Shown here: positions 28,226 to 37,978 of the stretch, piece after piece
How the letters are laid out: each line of letters starts with the position of its first letter
Position numbering within the stretch: the stretch's first letter is position 1
NCBI RefSeq assembly: GCF_014932895.1
Contig: NZ_JACYOF010000002.1
Coordinates: 744,001-808,000 of the forward strand
Direction: 5' to 3'
Source: Bacillus thuringiensis
GTDB lineage: Bacteria > Bacillota > Bacilli > Bacillales > Bacillaceae_G
Length of the DNA stretch: 64,000 bases
Position numbers and translations under genes: made by a program
Notes under the pieces: generated by a model
What the model was told of the DNA's origin: nothing
The model's database searches: none
The model's input: the letters and a program-made list of their open reading frames with translations, nothing else

Positions 28226-29002
28226 TTATAATACGTCACGTTTTTGGAATAATGCACTTGAGCCAATAAGTAAAACAATAACGTATGCTAAAACAAGTAA
28301 CAATGAAGTAGCAAACGTGAATTCTGGGAAAGTCGGCTCCATACCATGACTAATTAATTTATTACTATCATATACAGCTAAATTTAAGTGGAAGAACACT
28401 ACAAATTTAGCAACACCTTTTGCAAACATCATAAGTACCATCGTAATTGCCGATTGTAAGAAGTATAAAAATAACGTAATAATTAATGGCAAAACGGATT
28501 TTCTAAATACATTTGCTAAGAAAAAGGCAAGTGTCACAAAGAAAAATGGAGATAAAAGTTGATATAACATCGTTTTTAATACAATTCCTAACGTTAATTC
28601 TGTTTTACTACCCTCCATTACAATGCCACCAATAATTGTTGCAATTAGCATACCAGCAAATACGATAAATAACATTGCTAATAACACTGTAATATATTTA
28701 GAAAATAAAACTGTAAGTCGTTTTCTTGGACGAATTAACAATTGTTTAATCGTACCTTTTTGGAACTCATCAGTAAGAGTACGGGCTGCAAGTGTAATCC
28801 CAAAAATCGTTGCTAATAAAACTATTAAACCAATCTCTGAGTTTACATAATCTAAATACGATCCCTTAAACTCATCACCTTTTCCCCACTTCATCATTGC
28901 TAAAGTCCCTAAAATTTCGAGTGCCGCAATGACACCTATTAAAATATACATACCTTTTTTCGCATGTAGCTTTAAAAATTCATTTTGAATTAATTTAAAC
29001 AT
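28226..29002 (-). CDS. ABC transporter permease (ABC-2 type)
   Basis: A 258-residue permease with six membrane helices and the ABC-2 signature loop ARTLTDEFQKGTIKQLLIRPRKR. It resembles BcrB-type permeases of bacitracin and lantibiotic resistance exporters. The start overlaps the stop of the ATPase gene (TAATG), so they form one transporter. Confidence 0.9.
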   Translation of the reverse strand: MFKLIQNEFLKLHAKKGMYILIGVIAALEILGTLAMMKWGKGDEFKGSYLDYVNSEIGLIVLLATIFGITLAARTLTDEFQKGTIKQLLIRPRKRLTVLFSKYITVLLAMLFIVFAGMLIATIIGGIVMEGSKTELTLGIVLKTMLYQLLSPFFFVTLAFFLANVFRKSVLPLIITLFLYFLQSAITMVLMMFAKGVAKFVVFFHLNLAVYDSNKLISHGMEPTFPEFTFATSLLLVLAYVIVLLIGSSALFQKRDVL

Positions 29003-29904
29003 TACGCTTTCACTCCCCCAGTAATCGCTAAGAACTCATCCTCTAACGTTTTATTTTGGACTGTAACACCATACACAAGTACATCACCTTGCACTAACTG
29101 TTTTACAATTTGCGGAATCTCTTCTTTCATTATAGATGTCACAATTACATTCCCTTTTTCCTTACCTTTAATAATTTCATTTGCTTTCTGTACTTGGTCT
29201 ACTTCAAACGCCACAACTATCGTTTCATCATGTTTCGCTTGTTCATGTAAGTTATATTCTTGTACGAACTCACCTTGCTTTATAATAACAACACGATCAC
29301 ACATTAATTCAATTTCACTTAATAAGTGACTTGATACAATGACTGCGATATTTTCTTCTTTCGCTAATCGTTGTAAATAATCACGAATTTGACGAATACC
29401 TGCTGGATCTAGTCCATTTGTCGGTTCATCTAAAATTAATATTTTTGGCTGGTGAAGTAACGCCTGTGCAATTCCTAAACGTTGTTTCATACCAAGTGAA
29501 TATGTTTTCACTTTTTTATGAATCGCATGCTCTAATTCAACAAGCTTTACAATTTCAGCGATACGCTCTTTACTAATAGGTGTAATTGCCATGTTTGCAA
29601 AATGCTTCAAGTTTTGCATACCAGTCATATAATCATATAGTTCAGGATTCTCTACAATCGCTCCAATTTGCTCTAACGCCTTTTCACGCTCTGTACGAAT
29701 ACTATGACCACAAATTGTAATATCGCCTTCTGTCATCGAAATAAGACCTGTCATCATACGAATTGTCGTCGTCTTACCGCTACCGTTCGGTCCAAGGAAT
29801 CCGTACACTTCCCCTTCACGAACCTCAAATGATAAACCGCGAATAATTTCTGTTCCACCGATCTTTTTTCGGACATTTTCTAATTTCACTACTACATTTC
29901 CCAA
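29002..29904 (-). CDS. ABC transporter ATP-binding protein (BcrA-like)
   Basis: A 300-residue ATPase. Walker A GPNGSGKTTTI, signature SLGMKQRLGIAQALL, Walker B ILILDEPTNGLD and the H-loop SSHLLSE are intact. The C-terminal 80 residues after the ATPase core form the extra domain typical of drug-exporting BcrA-like subunits. Part of the five-gene GntR operon. Confidence 0.93.
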   Translation of the reverse strand: MGNVVVKLENVRKKIGGTEIIRGLSFEVREGEVYGFLGPNGSGKTTTIRMMTGLISMTEGDITICGHSIRTEREKALEQIGAIVENPELYDYMTGMQNLKHFANMAITPISKERIAEIVKLVELEHAIHKKVKTYSLGMKQRLGIAQALLHQPKILILDEPTNGLDPAGIRQIRDYLQRLAKEENIAVIVSSHLLSEIELMCDRVVIIKQGEFVQEYNLHEQAKHDETIVVAFEVDQVQKANEIIKGKEKGNVIVTSIMKEEIPQIVKQLVQGDVLVYGVTVQNKTLEDEFLAITGGVKA

Positions 29905-29918
29905 TGATGATTCCTCCT

Positions 29919-30710
29919 TTAAACTTCTAGTTTTTTATCGATTATGCGACCTGTAACTATTAATAATAAAATTGTTAATAAACAATTAAAACATAGATTT
30001 AAAACTGTAATCTCTGTACCAGAATAGATTGATATATTTAAAAAGCCGTTTTGATCTATAAATCCAATATTATTTATAGCAAATACATACTTTTCTATTT
30101 GCTGAAAGATATACATTATTCCCAAATAAAATGCGCTAAAAGCGATGAATAAGACTACACAAATGATCTTACTCATTGATGATTTTATATTGAGCAATTT
30201 CACAATTACTATAATGAAATAAATAGAAACTAGCATATTAACAAAATCTAGTCCCCATAAGCAAATAGATATCATATGCTGTAATATTCCATAATCATAT
30301 AAACTGTGGATTGCTTGCTGGACACCTAAGTCTGTTTTTTCTTTGTAAATATTTAAAGAAAAATAATATAGAAAAATGATTCCTATTCCTAGCAAAATCA
30401 TAAAGAGTAGTACACAAAATAAAATATTTGCACATATATACTTTTGTGCTGAAATAGAAGTATAACGAAGCATAGAATTTTTTAGCATTTTCCGAAAAGA
30501 CGATATACCTGTTAGAAGAATTGCAAATCCAGATATACATAGTACAATCAAAAATATAATAATTATTATATCTTGCCTCCCTGAAATTCTAACTCCTGAA
30601 ACTCCCTTCATATTAAAGAAAAGAATTAGTGAAATAGTTATAAAGCTAAAGTAAATAATTGCTATCTTCTTCTTATTACAATTAAACAAATATCGAAAAA
30701 GCTGACTCAT
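29919..30710 (-). CDS. Membrane protein, probable ABC permease partner
   Basis: A 263-residue integral membrane protein with six or seven helices and little recognisable motif (start MSQLFRYLFNCNKKKIAIIY). The start overlaps the stop of the upstream ATPase gene, which strongly suggests it is the permease for that ATPase, as in the YtrBC-type arrangement. Divergent sequence prevents a better family assignment. Confidence 0.75.
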   Translation of the reverse strand: MSQLFRYLFNCNKKKIAIIYFSFITISLILFFNMKGVSGVRISGRQDIIIIIFLIVLCISGFAILLTGISSFRKMLKNSMLRYTSISAQKYICANILFCVLLFMILLGIGIIFLYYFSLNIYKEKTDLGVQQAIHSLYDYGILQHMISICLWGLDFVNMLVSIYFIIVIVKLLNIKSSMSKIICVVLFIAFSAFYLGIMYIFQQIEKYVFAINNIGFIDQNGFLNISIYSGTEITVLNLCFNCLLTILLLIVTGRIIDKKLEV

Positions 30711-31405
30711 TTCTCATAGGCCTCCTTAAACAGCTCATGTACCGCCTTACCCCTTTGAAATCGTAGTTCTTCTACATTTTCATACAAAATCATTTCTCCA
30801 TCTTTCAAAAAAATCACTTCATCAAATATATTCTCGATTTCTTCTATTAAATGAGTTGAGATAAGCATCGTGCAATCTTCTCTGTAAAATTTAAGGATAA
30901 GTTCCAATACATGTTCTCTAGAAACAAGATCTATACCACCGAGTGGTTCGTCTAAAACATACAACTTAGCTTTTCTTGAAAATGTTAATATAATTTGCAG
31001 CTTCTCAATCATTCCTTTTGATAATGCTGTGATTCTTTCTTCTAGCGGTATTTTAAATTCAACTATCGTATCTACCGCTTTTTGAATATCAAAGTCTTTA
31101 TAAAAATCTCGATAGAAAAATAAAGCATCTTTTACAGTCATCCAATCTTCAAATGTCGGCTTATCTGGCATAAATGAAACAATTTCTTTCGTCTCTAACC
31201 CAACCTTTTTACCGTTAATGGTAATGCTACCTTCAGAAGGATGCTGCAGACCTGCAATCATCTTCAATAACGTCGTTTTCCCGCTCCCATTATCTCCAAC
31301 GAGCCCAATAATTTTTCCTTCTATAATTTCTATATTTAATTCACGAATTACAGCTTTCAACCCATATCTCTTCCATAAGTTTTCTATTTTTAATAACTCT
31401 GTCAT
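30707..31405 (-). CDS. ABC transporter ATP-binding protein (YtrB-like)
   Basis: A 232-residue ATPase: Walker A GDNGSGKTTLL, signature ALSKGMIEKLQIIL (unusual LSKGM), Walker B LYVLDEPLGGID and H-loop STHLIEE. YtrB-type ATPases with this LSKG signature accompany GntR regulators in cell-wall-stress operons. The start overlaps the regulator's stop by 4 bp. Confidence 0.9.
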   Translation of the reverse strand: MTELLKIENLWKRYGLKAVIRELNIEIIEGKIIGLVGDNGSGKTTLLKMIAGLQHPSEGSITINGKKVGLETKEIVSFMPDKPTFEDWMTVKDALFFYRDFYKDFDIQKAVDTIVEFKIPLEERITALSKGMIEKLQIILTFSRKAKLYVLDEPLGGIDLVSREHVLELILKFYREDCTMLISTHLIEEIENIFDEVIFLKDGEMILYENVEELRFQRGKAVHELFKEAYEK

Positions 31406-31782
31406 TCGCTCTCCTCCCTTTTCTCACTTAATGAAGAACGAAGAATCGAAAGAATTTCTTCTTCTGAAAATCCTAAATTGTCCATTCCATCTATAAAAGA
31501 ATGAAGCAATTCTTTCGCCATATCTTTGCGCAGCTCCATAATTTTCTCCCCTTCATTCGTTACATATCGGCCCATTCCTCTACGTGTTACAACAACTCCA
31601 TCTCGTTCTAGCTCTTGAAATGTACGCTGAATCGTATTCGGATTCACTTGTAATTCACTCGCTAATTCACGTACGGAGGGAATTTTATCACCAGGCAATA
31701 AATGCCCTGTTACAATTTCTTTTTTTATGTATTCCATTACCTGAATGTAAATTGGTGTGTTTGGAGAAAACTCGATTTTCAT
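31402..31782 (-). CDS. GntR family regulator (YtrA subfamily)
   Basis: A 126-residue short GntR protein: winged helix at residues about 10-75 (SPNTPIYIQVMEYIKKEIVT, VRELASELQVNPNTIQRTFQEL) and only a short C-terminal dimerisation stretch, as in the YtrA subfamily. First gene of the ABC operon; the ATG follows AGGAGGGA. A 10-bp perfect inverted repeat lies over the promoter and probably binds this protein. Confidence 0.92.
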   Translation of the reverse strand: MKIEFSPNTPIYIQVMEYIKKEIVTGHLLPGDKIPSVRELASELQVNPNTIQRTFQELERDGVVVTRRGMGRYVTNEGEKIMELRKDMAKELLHSFIDGMDNLGFSEEEILSILRSSLSEKREESE

Positions 31783-31794
31783 TTCTTCCCTCCT

Positions 31795-31828
31795 GTCTTA
31801 GTGTGTTAGTTAAATAGTACACTAAGAC
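31795..31828 (-). promoter_or_regulatory. Operator for the YtrA-type regulator
   Basis: GTCTTAGTGT and ACACTAAGAC are perfect inverted 10-bp arms separated by 14 bp. The AGTGT-ACACT core matches the half sites known for YtrA-type regulators. The repeat covers the -10 and the transcription start and stops just before the ribosome site, so autorepression is expected. Confidence 0.85.
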
Positions 31829-31842
31829 ATTTTATTTGTAAA
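31814..31842 (-). promoter_or_regulatory. Sigma-A promoter of the GntR/ABC operon
   Basis: On the minus strand TTTACA (31837-31842), 17-bp spacer, TACTAT (31814-31819). The -10 sits inside the inverted-repeat operator. Confidence 0.75.
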
Positions 31843-31866
31843 TACTTACAAATAAAATGTAATAAA

Positions 31867-31897
31867 AAGGCAGTGTAACTTTTCGTTACACTGCCTT
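31867..31897 (-). terminator. Terminator of the aldehyde dehydrogenase/aminotransferase operon
   Basis: AAGGCAGTGTAAC pairs with GTTACACTGCCTT around TTTTC; U-rich on the minus strand. Confidence 0.9.
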
Positions 31898-31973
31898 CCT
31901 TTAATAAAATATTGGTAAATCTATTCAATAATAGTTTCACTCGTTTGAATTCACATATAACCTTATGCGAAAA

Positions 31974-33356
<1,383 letters not shown>

Positions 33357-34850
33357 TTAATTCACTCCTACATTTTTTTTATTTGCAAACCAACCTATCG
33401 GTTCTACTTCTAGATTTATATTAATCTGCTTAATTTCTTGGAATTCTTCTAAACCAAACGTTCCTAGACTACGCCCAATACCACTTTGCTTATATCCGCC
33501 CCAAGGCGCCTCATTGTATGTTGGATGATAACTATTAATCCACGTAATTCCTGCTCGAAGCTTGCGAATCATGCGCATTGCTTTTGCACCATCAACCGTA
33601 AATACGCCTCCAGCTAAGCCATAATCTGTACCGTTTGCTAACTCAATTGCTTCCTGTTCATTTTTAAACTTTTGGATTACTACAACAGGACCGAAAATTT
33701 CTTCCTGTACAATGCGCATATCGGGTTTTACATTGACAAAGACCGTTGGTTCAATAAAGAAACCATCACCTTTTCCATCCTCCGTTATCCGTCTACCACC
33801 GCAAGCAATGTCTGCGCCTTCGTCTTTCCCAATTTCAATGTAGCGTAATACTTTTTCCATATGTTCTTGACTTACAAGTGGTCCCATTTCTGATTCAGGA
33901 TTATCACCAGGCCCAACGTTAATTTGCTGTGCTCGCTCCACAAAACTATTAACAAATCTATCGTAAACGCTTTCTTCTACTAGGATTCTCGATCCTGCTG
34001 AACATACTTGTCCGCTGCCTGCATAAATACCAAACAGAGCGTAATCAATAGCAGTCTCAAAATCTGCATCTGCAAAAATAATATTGGGAGATTTACCTCC
34101 AAGTTCTAACGAAATCTTTTTCATATTATCTGCTGCTGTTCTCATAATGTGTTTACCTGTTTTTGTTCCACCCGTAAAGGAAATCATATCCACTTTATGA
34201 CTCGCTGCAATTTCATTTCCTACTATTGGACCTGCCCCCATTACCATATTGGCAACACCTTTTGGTAGTCCTACTTTTTCAAGAATTTCGAATAGCTTTG
34301 TTGCAGTGATTGGTGTCACTTCAGAAGGTTTAAATACAATTGTATTTCCAGCTGCTAAAGCAGGTGCAATTTTCCATACACTCATCAACAACGGATAATT
34401 CCATGGAACAATTAATCCACAAACACCAACTGGTTCTCTTACCACCAGCGCTTGTATCGGATCAGCTACATGATATGTTTGCCCATCTGGCTTTGTAATC
34501 AAGCCGGCGTAATAGCGAAAACAAGCCGCTGCATCTCCAATATCTCCTTCTGCCTCACGGTATGTTTTCCCATTATCCATTGTTTCAAGATAGGCTAATT
34601 CTTCCATATTTTTATCAATTTCATCTGCTATTTTAAATAAATAGGATGCCCTTTCAGCAGCGGATGTTTCTGACCAAATTCCGCTATCAAAAGTCGCTCT
34701 CGCCACTTCTATCGCGTATTTTGCATCCTCGATTGTTCCCTCAGGTGCATATGCTATACCCTTGCCGTTCGCAGGGTTAATAATCGTTCTTTTTTCTTGA
34801 TTACTAGACTCTCTCCATTCACCATTTACATACATTTTTAAATCTAGCAC
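33357..34850 (-). CDS. NAD-dependent aldehyde dehydrogenase (aminobutyraldehyde/betaine aldehyde type)
   Basis: A 497-residue ALDH. NAD-binding FTGGTKTGKHI, catalytic Glu in LELGGKSPN, catalytic Cys in GSGQVCSAGSR, and the C-terminal PWGGYKQSGIGR are intact. Similarity to betaine aldehyde and 4-aminobutyraldehyde dehydrogenases plus the aminotransferase partner suggests oxidation of 4-aminobutanal to GABA. The start is a GTG or ATG at 34850 beside a GGGGG site. Transcribed from the sigma-54 promoter at 34890-34907. Confidence 0.88.
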   Translation of the reverse strand: MLDLKMYVNGEWRESSNQEKRTIINPANGKGIAYAPEGTIEDAKYAIEVARATFDSGIWSETSAAERASYLFKIADEIDKNMEELAYLETMDNGKTYREAEGDIGDAAACFRYYAGLITKPDGQTYHVADPIQALVVREPVGVCGLIVPWNYPLLMSVWKIAPALAAGNTIVFKPSEVTPITATKLFEILEKVGLPKGVANMVMGAGPIVGNEIAASHKVDMISFTGGTKTGKHIMRTAADNMKKISLELGGKSPNIIFADADFETAIDYALFGIYAGSGQVCSAGSRILVEESVYDRFVNSFVERAQQINVGPGDNPESEMGPLVSQEHMEKVLRYIEIGKDEGADIACGGRRITEDGKGDGFFIEPTVFVNVKPDMRIVQEEIFGPVVVIQKFKNEQEAIELANGTDYGLAGGVFTVDGAKAMRMIRKLRAGITWINSYHPTYNEAPWGGYKQSGIGRSLGTFGLEEFQEIKQININLEVEPIGWFANKKNVGVN

Positions 34851-34889
34851 TATATTGAATCCCCCTTTATCGATCGTTTATATATTTAT

Positions 34890-34907
34890 AAGCAATTTTC
34901 ATGCCAA
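34890..34907 (-). promoter_or_regulatory. Sigma-54 (SigL) promoter of the aldehyde dehydrogenase operon
   Basis: On the minus strand TTGGCATGAAAATTGCTT fits the -24/-12 consensus TTGGCACNNNNNTTGCTT with one difference and the required GG-N10-GC spacing. Confidence 0.92.
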
Positions 34908-34969
34908 TATTTAAAGTGCACCAAAATCATACACGGACTGACTATTTTCTTAAAATCAACAAAAAAATT

Positions 34970-34983
34970 ATGCATTCTCGCAT
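34970..34983. promoter_or_regulatory. Putative activator site (ATGC-N6-GCAT) for the aldehyde dehydrogenase operon
   Basis: ATGCATTCTCGCAT has inverted ATGC/GCAT half sites six bases apart, 63 bp upstream of the -24 element. The same arrangement occurs 62 bp upstream of the glutamate dehydrogenase sigma-54 promoter. Confidence 0.65.
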
Positions 34984-35086
34984 ACGTTATTCCGTTTTGC
35001 ATAAAACAGAACATGAATCATTTCCACTACCATCTTTAATTTTGCTAAAACTTGAAATGATATTCCTACTACTCACAAAAATTAAC

Positions 35087-35121
35087 AAAAAGGAGAAGTC
35101 TATGTGACCTTCTCCTTTTTT
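35087..35121 (-). terminator. Terminator of the sigma-54 activator gene
   Basis: AAAAAGGAGAAG pairs with CTTCTCCTTTTT around TCTATGTGAC (with partial pairing), with A/T runs on both sides. Confidence 0.85.
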
Positions 35122-37249
35122 AGGAATAAGAGATTATATCAACTTCTATCCCTTTTTCGCTAACAATTTTTTGATATTTACGACTCACTGAAGATTGGCT
35201 GATTCCAAGAGCTTTTGCAGCCTTAGTCGTTGTTTTATACTGATTCATTGCAAGTAAAATCAATTGTTCTTCTACAGAATGTAGTGCTTCTTGTAATGGT
35301 AATACTCTTGTAATAACTGGTTTTGATTTTTTAAAATCATAACCAGGTGTTAAAAATTTACTAACAAACTCCGCTTCAATTACTGGATCGTCTGCTGATA
35401 CTACTAAACGTTCAATCATATTTTGTAATTCACGTACATTCCCTGGCCATGAGTAAAACTCTAGTAAGTTAAGCGCATCCGGAGTTAAATGATAACTTTT
35501 ATTATATTTTTCATTTAACTGTTGCAAGAAATGAAAGGCAAGTACCGGAACATCTTCCATTCGCTCTCGTAGTGGGGGAACTTGCAACGGAATTACATTT
35601 AAGCGATAAAACAAATCTTCACGGAACGTTCCTGCCTCTACCATTTTTTCAAGACTCTTATTTGTAGCGGCAATAATTTGTACATTTATTTTCGTAGGTA
35701 TTGTACTTCCAATAGGAATTACTTCTTGTTCCTGCAGGACTCTAAGCAATTTCACTTGCAAATGTAGGGGCATTTCTCCAATTTCATCTAAAAATAAAAT
35801 ACCTTGATCTGCTCGCTTAAAATATCCTTCTTTTCCATTTTTATCTGCTCCTGTAAAAGCACCTTTCGTATAACCAAATAGTTCACTTTCTAACAAAGTT
35901 TCTGGAATTGCACCACAATTTAATTTTAAAAATGGTTTTGCAGATCGATTTCCAAGTTGATGAATGGCTTGGGCAATTACTTCCTTCCCGACACCCGATT
36001 CTCCAGAAATAAGGACATTGGAAGAAAAATCTGCTATTTTTTTAGCTTGGTTAATAATTTGTTCCATTTTCGGACTACAGTAAATAAGCTTCTTAAGAAA
36101 GCGATCTTTATTTTTAAAGTCATCTAATTCCTTCTTATATTGCTCTGATATCTTCTTTATTTCATGTAATTCCGTCTTCAATCTCGTTGCTTCTGTAATA
36201 TCCCTTGAGGCAATAATAATACGATGAAGCTCTCCACTTTCACTAAATACAGGATTTCCAACCGCTAATATTTTCCTTCCATTTTTTGTTTCTTGTACAA
36301 CGGATACCTTTTTTTGTTGTTCCAATACTAATCGCGTAACAGATGGACTAAATAATCCCTTCTTTTCTAAGTCTAAAAGATTTTTTCCTAAAAGATCTTT
36401 CAAATTACTTCCCCAAAAATCATTGATAACGGTTTCACTATAACGAATTAATTCCCCTTTATGATTAACAACTAATATTTCATCGTAAATACTAGACAAG
36501 ATTGCATGTAAATCTTTATTTAAATCCTTGATATACTCAATTTCCATCGCCATGTCCTCAACCATCGGCAAATCTTGTACAATAATAACCATACCTTCAA
36601 TACTTTGATCAAAGTTTGGAATAGGACTATAGTCAACTAATACACCCATCTCATTTGTGATTTGTAATTGATTCAAAATCGTTTTTCCCGTTGCAAATAC
36701 GTTATTAATATGTTCTTCATTAAAAATCTGTTCTGCTGGTACATTCATAACTTTTTCAGGAGTCGATTTAATCATCTTCAAACCAGATTCATTGCAATTT
36801 ACAATTTTTCTTTCACGGTCTACTACAAAAATCCCCATTGGAATAGACGTTAAAATAATTTTCAGTATATCAACACTCTGATTTTCTTGTTTAAATAGTT
36901 CTGCAAAAACATCCTCTCTTCTTATATATCCTGTTAGCTCATCCATTTCATTTTTTACTATGGCAATCGGCGCTCCAATAATTTGAAAAAGAGCTGTTAA
37001 AGAAATATCTTTACTAAGATGACATATTGTATCTAGCGAGACAGCATTTGCAAGCAGTGCCTTGGAAGTTAATCCCTTACTGTTTGATAGCAGATCCTTA
37101 ACATGAACGTATGCAAATAATTTCTCTCCTCTTTTTAAAAATAAAAAAGACTCTTTTATATTTTCAACATCTATATTCCATTCCTTTTCAGATTGATCGA
37201 TAGGTAGAGAAACAATAGGTCTAATTTTTTTATGAGCAATGGAAAACAT
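35120..37249 (-). CDS. Sigma-54-dependent activator with CBS-like, PAS, AAA+ and Fis-type HTH domains
   Basis: A 709-residue enhancer-binding protein. The N-terminal about 120 residues resemble a degenerate CBS pair, followed by two PAS domains (about 130-235, 245-360). The AAA+ domain (about 390-620) has Walker A GESGVGKE, the sigma-54-contacting loop YTKGAFTGA, Walker B ILFLDEIGEM and arginine-finger region FREDLFYRLNV. The C-terminal HTH is TKAAKALGISQSSVSRKY. It sits between the two operons that have sigma-54 promoters and is the obvious activator for them. Its own gene shows no -24/-12 element. RocR-like in layout, but the sensor region differs. Confidence 0.93.
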   Translation of the reverse strand: MFSIAHKKIRPIVSLPIDQSEKEWNIDVENIKESFLFLKRGEKLFAYVHVKDLLSNSKGLTSKALLANAVSLDTICHLSKDISLTALFQIIGAPIAIVKNEMDELTGYIRREDVFAELFKQENQSVDILKIILTSIPMGIFVVDRERKIVNCNESGLKMIKSTPEKVMNVPAEQIFNEEHINNVFATGKTILNQLQITNEMGVLVDYSPIPNFDQSIEGMVIIVQDLPMVEDMAMEIEYIKDLNKDLHAILSSIYDEILVVNHKGELIRYSETVINDFWGSNLKDLLGKNLLDLEKKGLFSPSVTRLVLEQQKKVSVVQETKNGRKILAVGNPVFSESGELHRIIIASRDITEATRLKTELHEIKKISEQYKKELDDFKNKDRFLKKLIYCSPKMEQIINQAKKIADFSSNVLISGESGVGKEVIAQAIHQLGNRSAKPFLKLNCGAIPETLLESELFGYTKGAFTGADKNGKEGYFKRADQGILFLDEIGEMPLHLQVKLLRVLQEQEVIPIGSTIPTKINVQIIAATNKSLEKMVEAGTFREDLFYRLNVIPLQVPPLRERMEDVPVLAFHFLQQLNEKYNKSYHLTPDALNLLEFYSWPGNVRELQNMIERLVVSADDPVIEAEFVSKFLTPGYDFKKSKPVITRVLPLQEALHSVEEQLILLAMNQYKTTTKAAKALGISQSSVSRKYQKIVSEKGIEVDIISYS

Positions 37250-37350
37250 TCTGCTATTCCTCCTTTGAACTACTTAACTTGTATTGTATCATTAAATACA
37301 GATTTTTTTAATTAATCTGAAAATAAATCATTTCTTTCTTTGTTTAATAA

Positions 37351-37382
37351 AAAAAAGGAAGATGAACGCCTCCATCTTCCTC
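37351..37382 (-). terminator. Terminator of the glutamate dehydrogenase operon
   Basis: GGAAGATG pairs with CATCTTCC around AACGCCTC; eight U residues follow on the minus strand. Confidence 0.88.
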
Positions 37383-37394
37383 ATTGTTCTATCA

Positions 37395-37649
37395 TTAATC
37401 ACTACCACTAACGAAAAGGTCTTCTTGAATATAAGCCAATACCATACCTGGAATTACTTTATCTCCTGCCTCTACTTCTAAGGAATGAACTTCTCCACTA
37501 CATCCCATCTTAATTACTTCCAGTTTACCATTCATATCTTTAATAGAAAATAATGGCTCCCATTCATAAACTCGAGAATCCTTATCGATAGACACTTTTT
37601 CAATTGTTCCATAGCATGGACTCGTAATAATATCATAGTACATAATCAA
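37395..37649 (-). CDS. Biotinyl/lipoyl-like small protein
   Basis: An 84-residue protein with the barrel-sandwich pattern of biotin/lipoyl attachment domains: SPCYGTIEKVSIDKDSRVYE at the front and SGEVHSLEVEAGDKVIPGMV at the back. At the position of the modified lysine it reads EVIKMGCSG. A lysine is present, but the segment is about six residues shorter than in carriers with AMKM, so modification is uncertain. Last gene of the sigma-54 operon with glutamate dehydrogenase. Confidence 0.72.
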   Translation of the reverse strand: MIMYYDIITSPCYGTIEKVSIDKDSRVYEWEPLFSIKDMNGKLEVIKMGCSGEVHSLEVEAGDKVIPGMVLAYIQEDLFVSGSD

Positions 37650-37670
37650 TCATTCCTTTCTTTTATTCTA

Positions 37671-37961
37671 TTAATATTGTTCTTCTAACCTTTGTGACTG
37701 AAGAATCATATGGAAAAAGCTTTGAAACTCTTCTATATCTTCTACCTCAATTCCTAGCCTTGGTGCCCAATATTGTTCCTCTCCAATATCTTCTTGACTT
37801 AATAAAATCATTCTCCCATTTTGAATAGAGGTAACCATTGCTTTTCCAAGAAACTGTTGTGAATACGTAACAGCTATATCATAACGATGACTATGCGACA
37901 AAATGCAATAATAACCGATCTGTTGTCTCTCCACTTCCTCTAATAAAATATCCAGTTTCAT
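37671..37961 (-). CDS. Small conserved protein, DUF3055/SAV0927-like
   Basis: A 96-residue soluble protein. The pattern YDIAVTYSQQFLGKAMVTSI followed by NGRMILLSQED and a C-terminal amphipathic helix (EFQSFFHMILQSQRL) resembles the DUF3055/SAV0927 small proteins of Firmicutes, from memory. Function is unknown. A GGAGG site precedes the ATG; it lies 17 bp after glutamate dehydrogenase and 21 bp before the biotinyl-like gene. Confidence 0.68.
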   Translation of the reverse strand: MKLDILLEEVERQQIGYYCILSHSHRYDIAVTYSQQFLGKAMVTSIQNGRMILLSQEDIGEEQYWAPRLGIEVEDIEEFQSFFHMILQSQRLEEQY

Positions 37962-37978
37962 TTTGGTCCTCCTTTAGG

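Noticed and set aside
37395-37649. Calling the 84-residue protein an acetyl-CoA carboxylase biotin carrier
   Set aside because: The lysine loop is too short for a normal AMKM site and no carboxylase genes are near.
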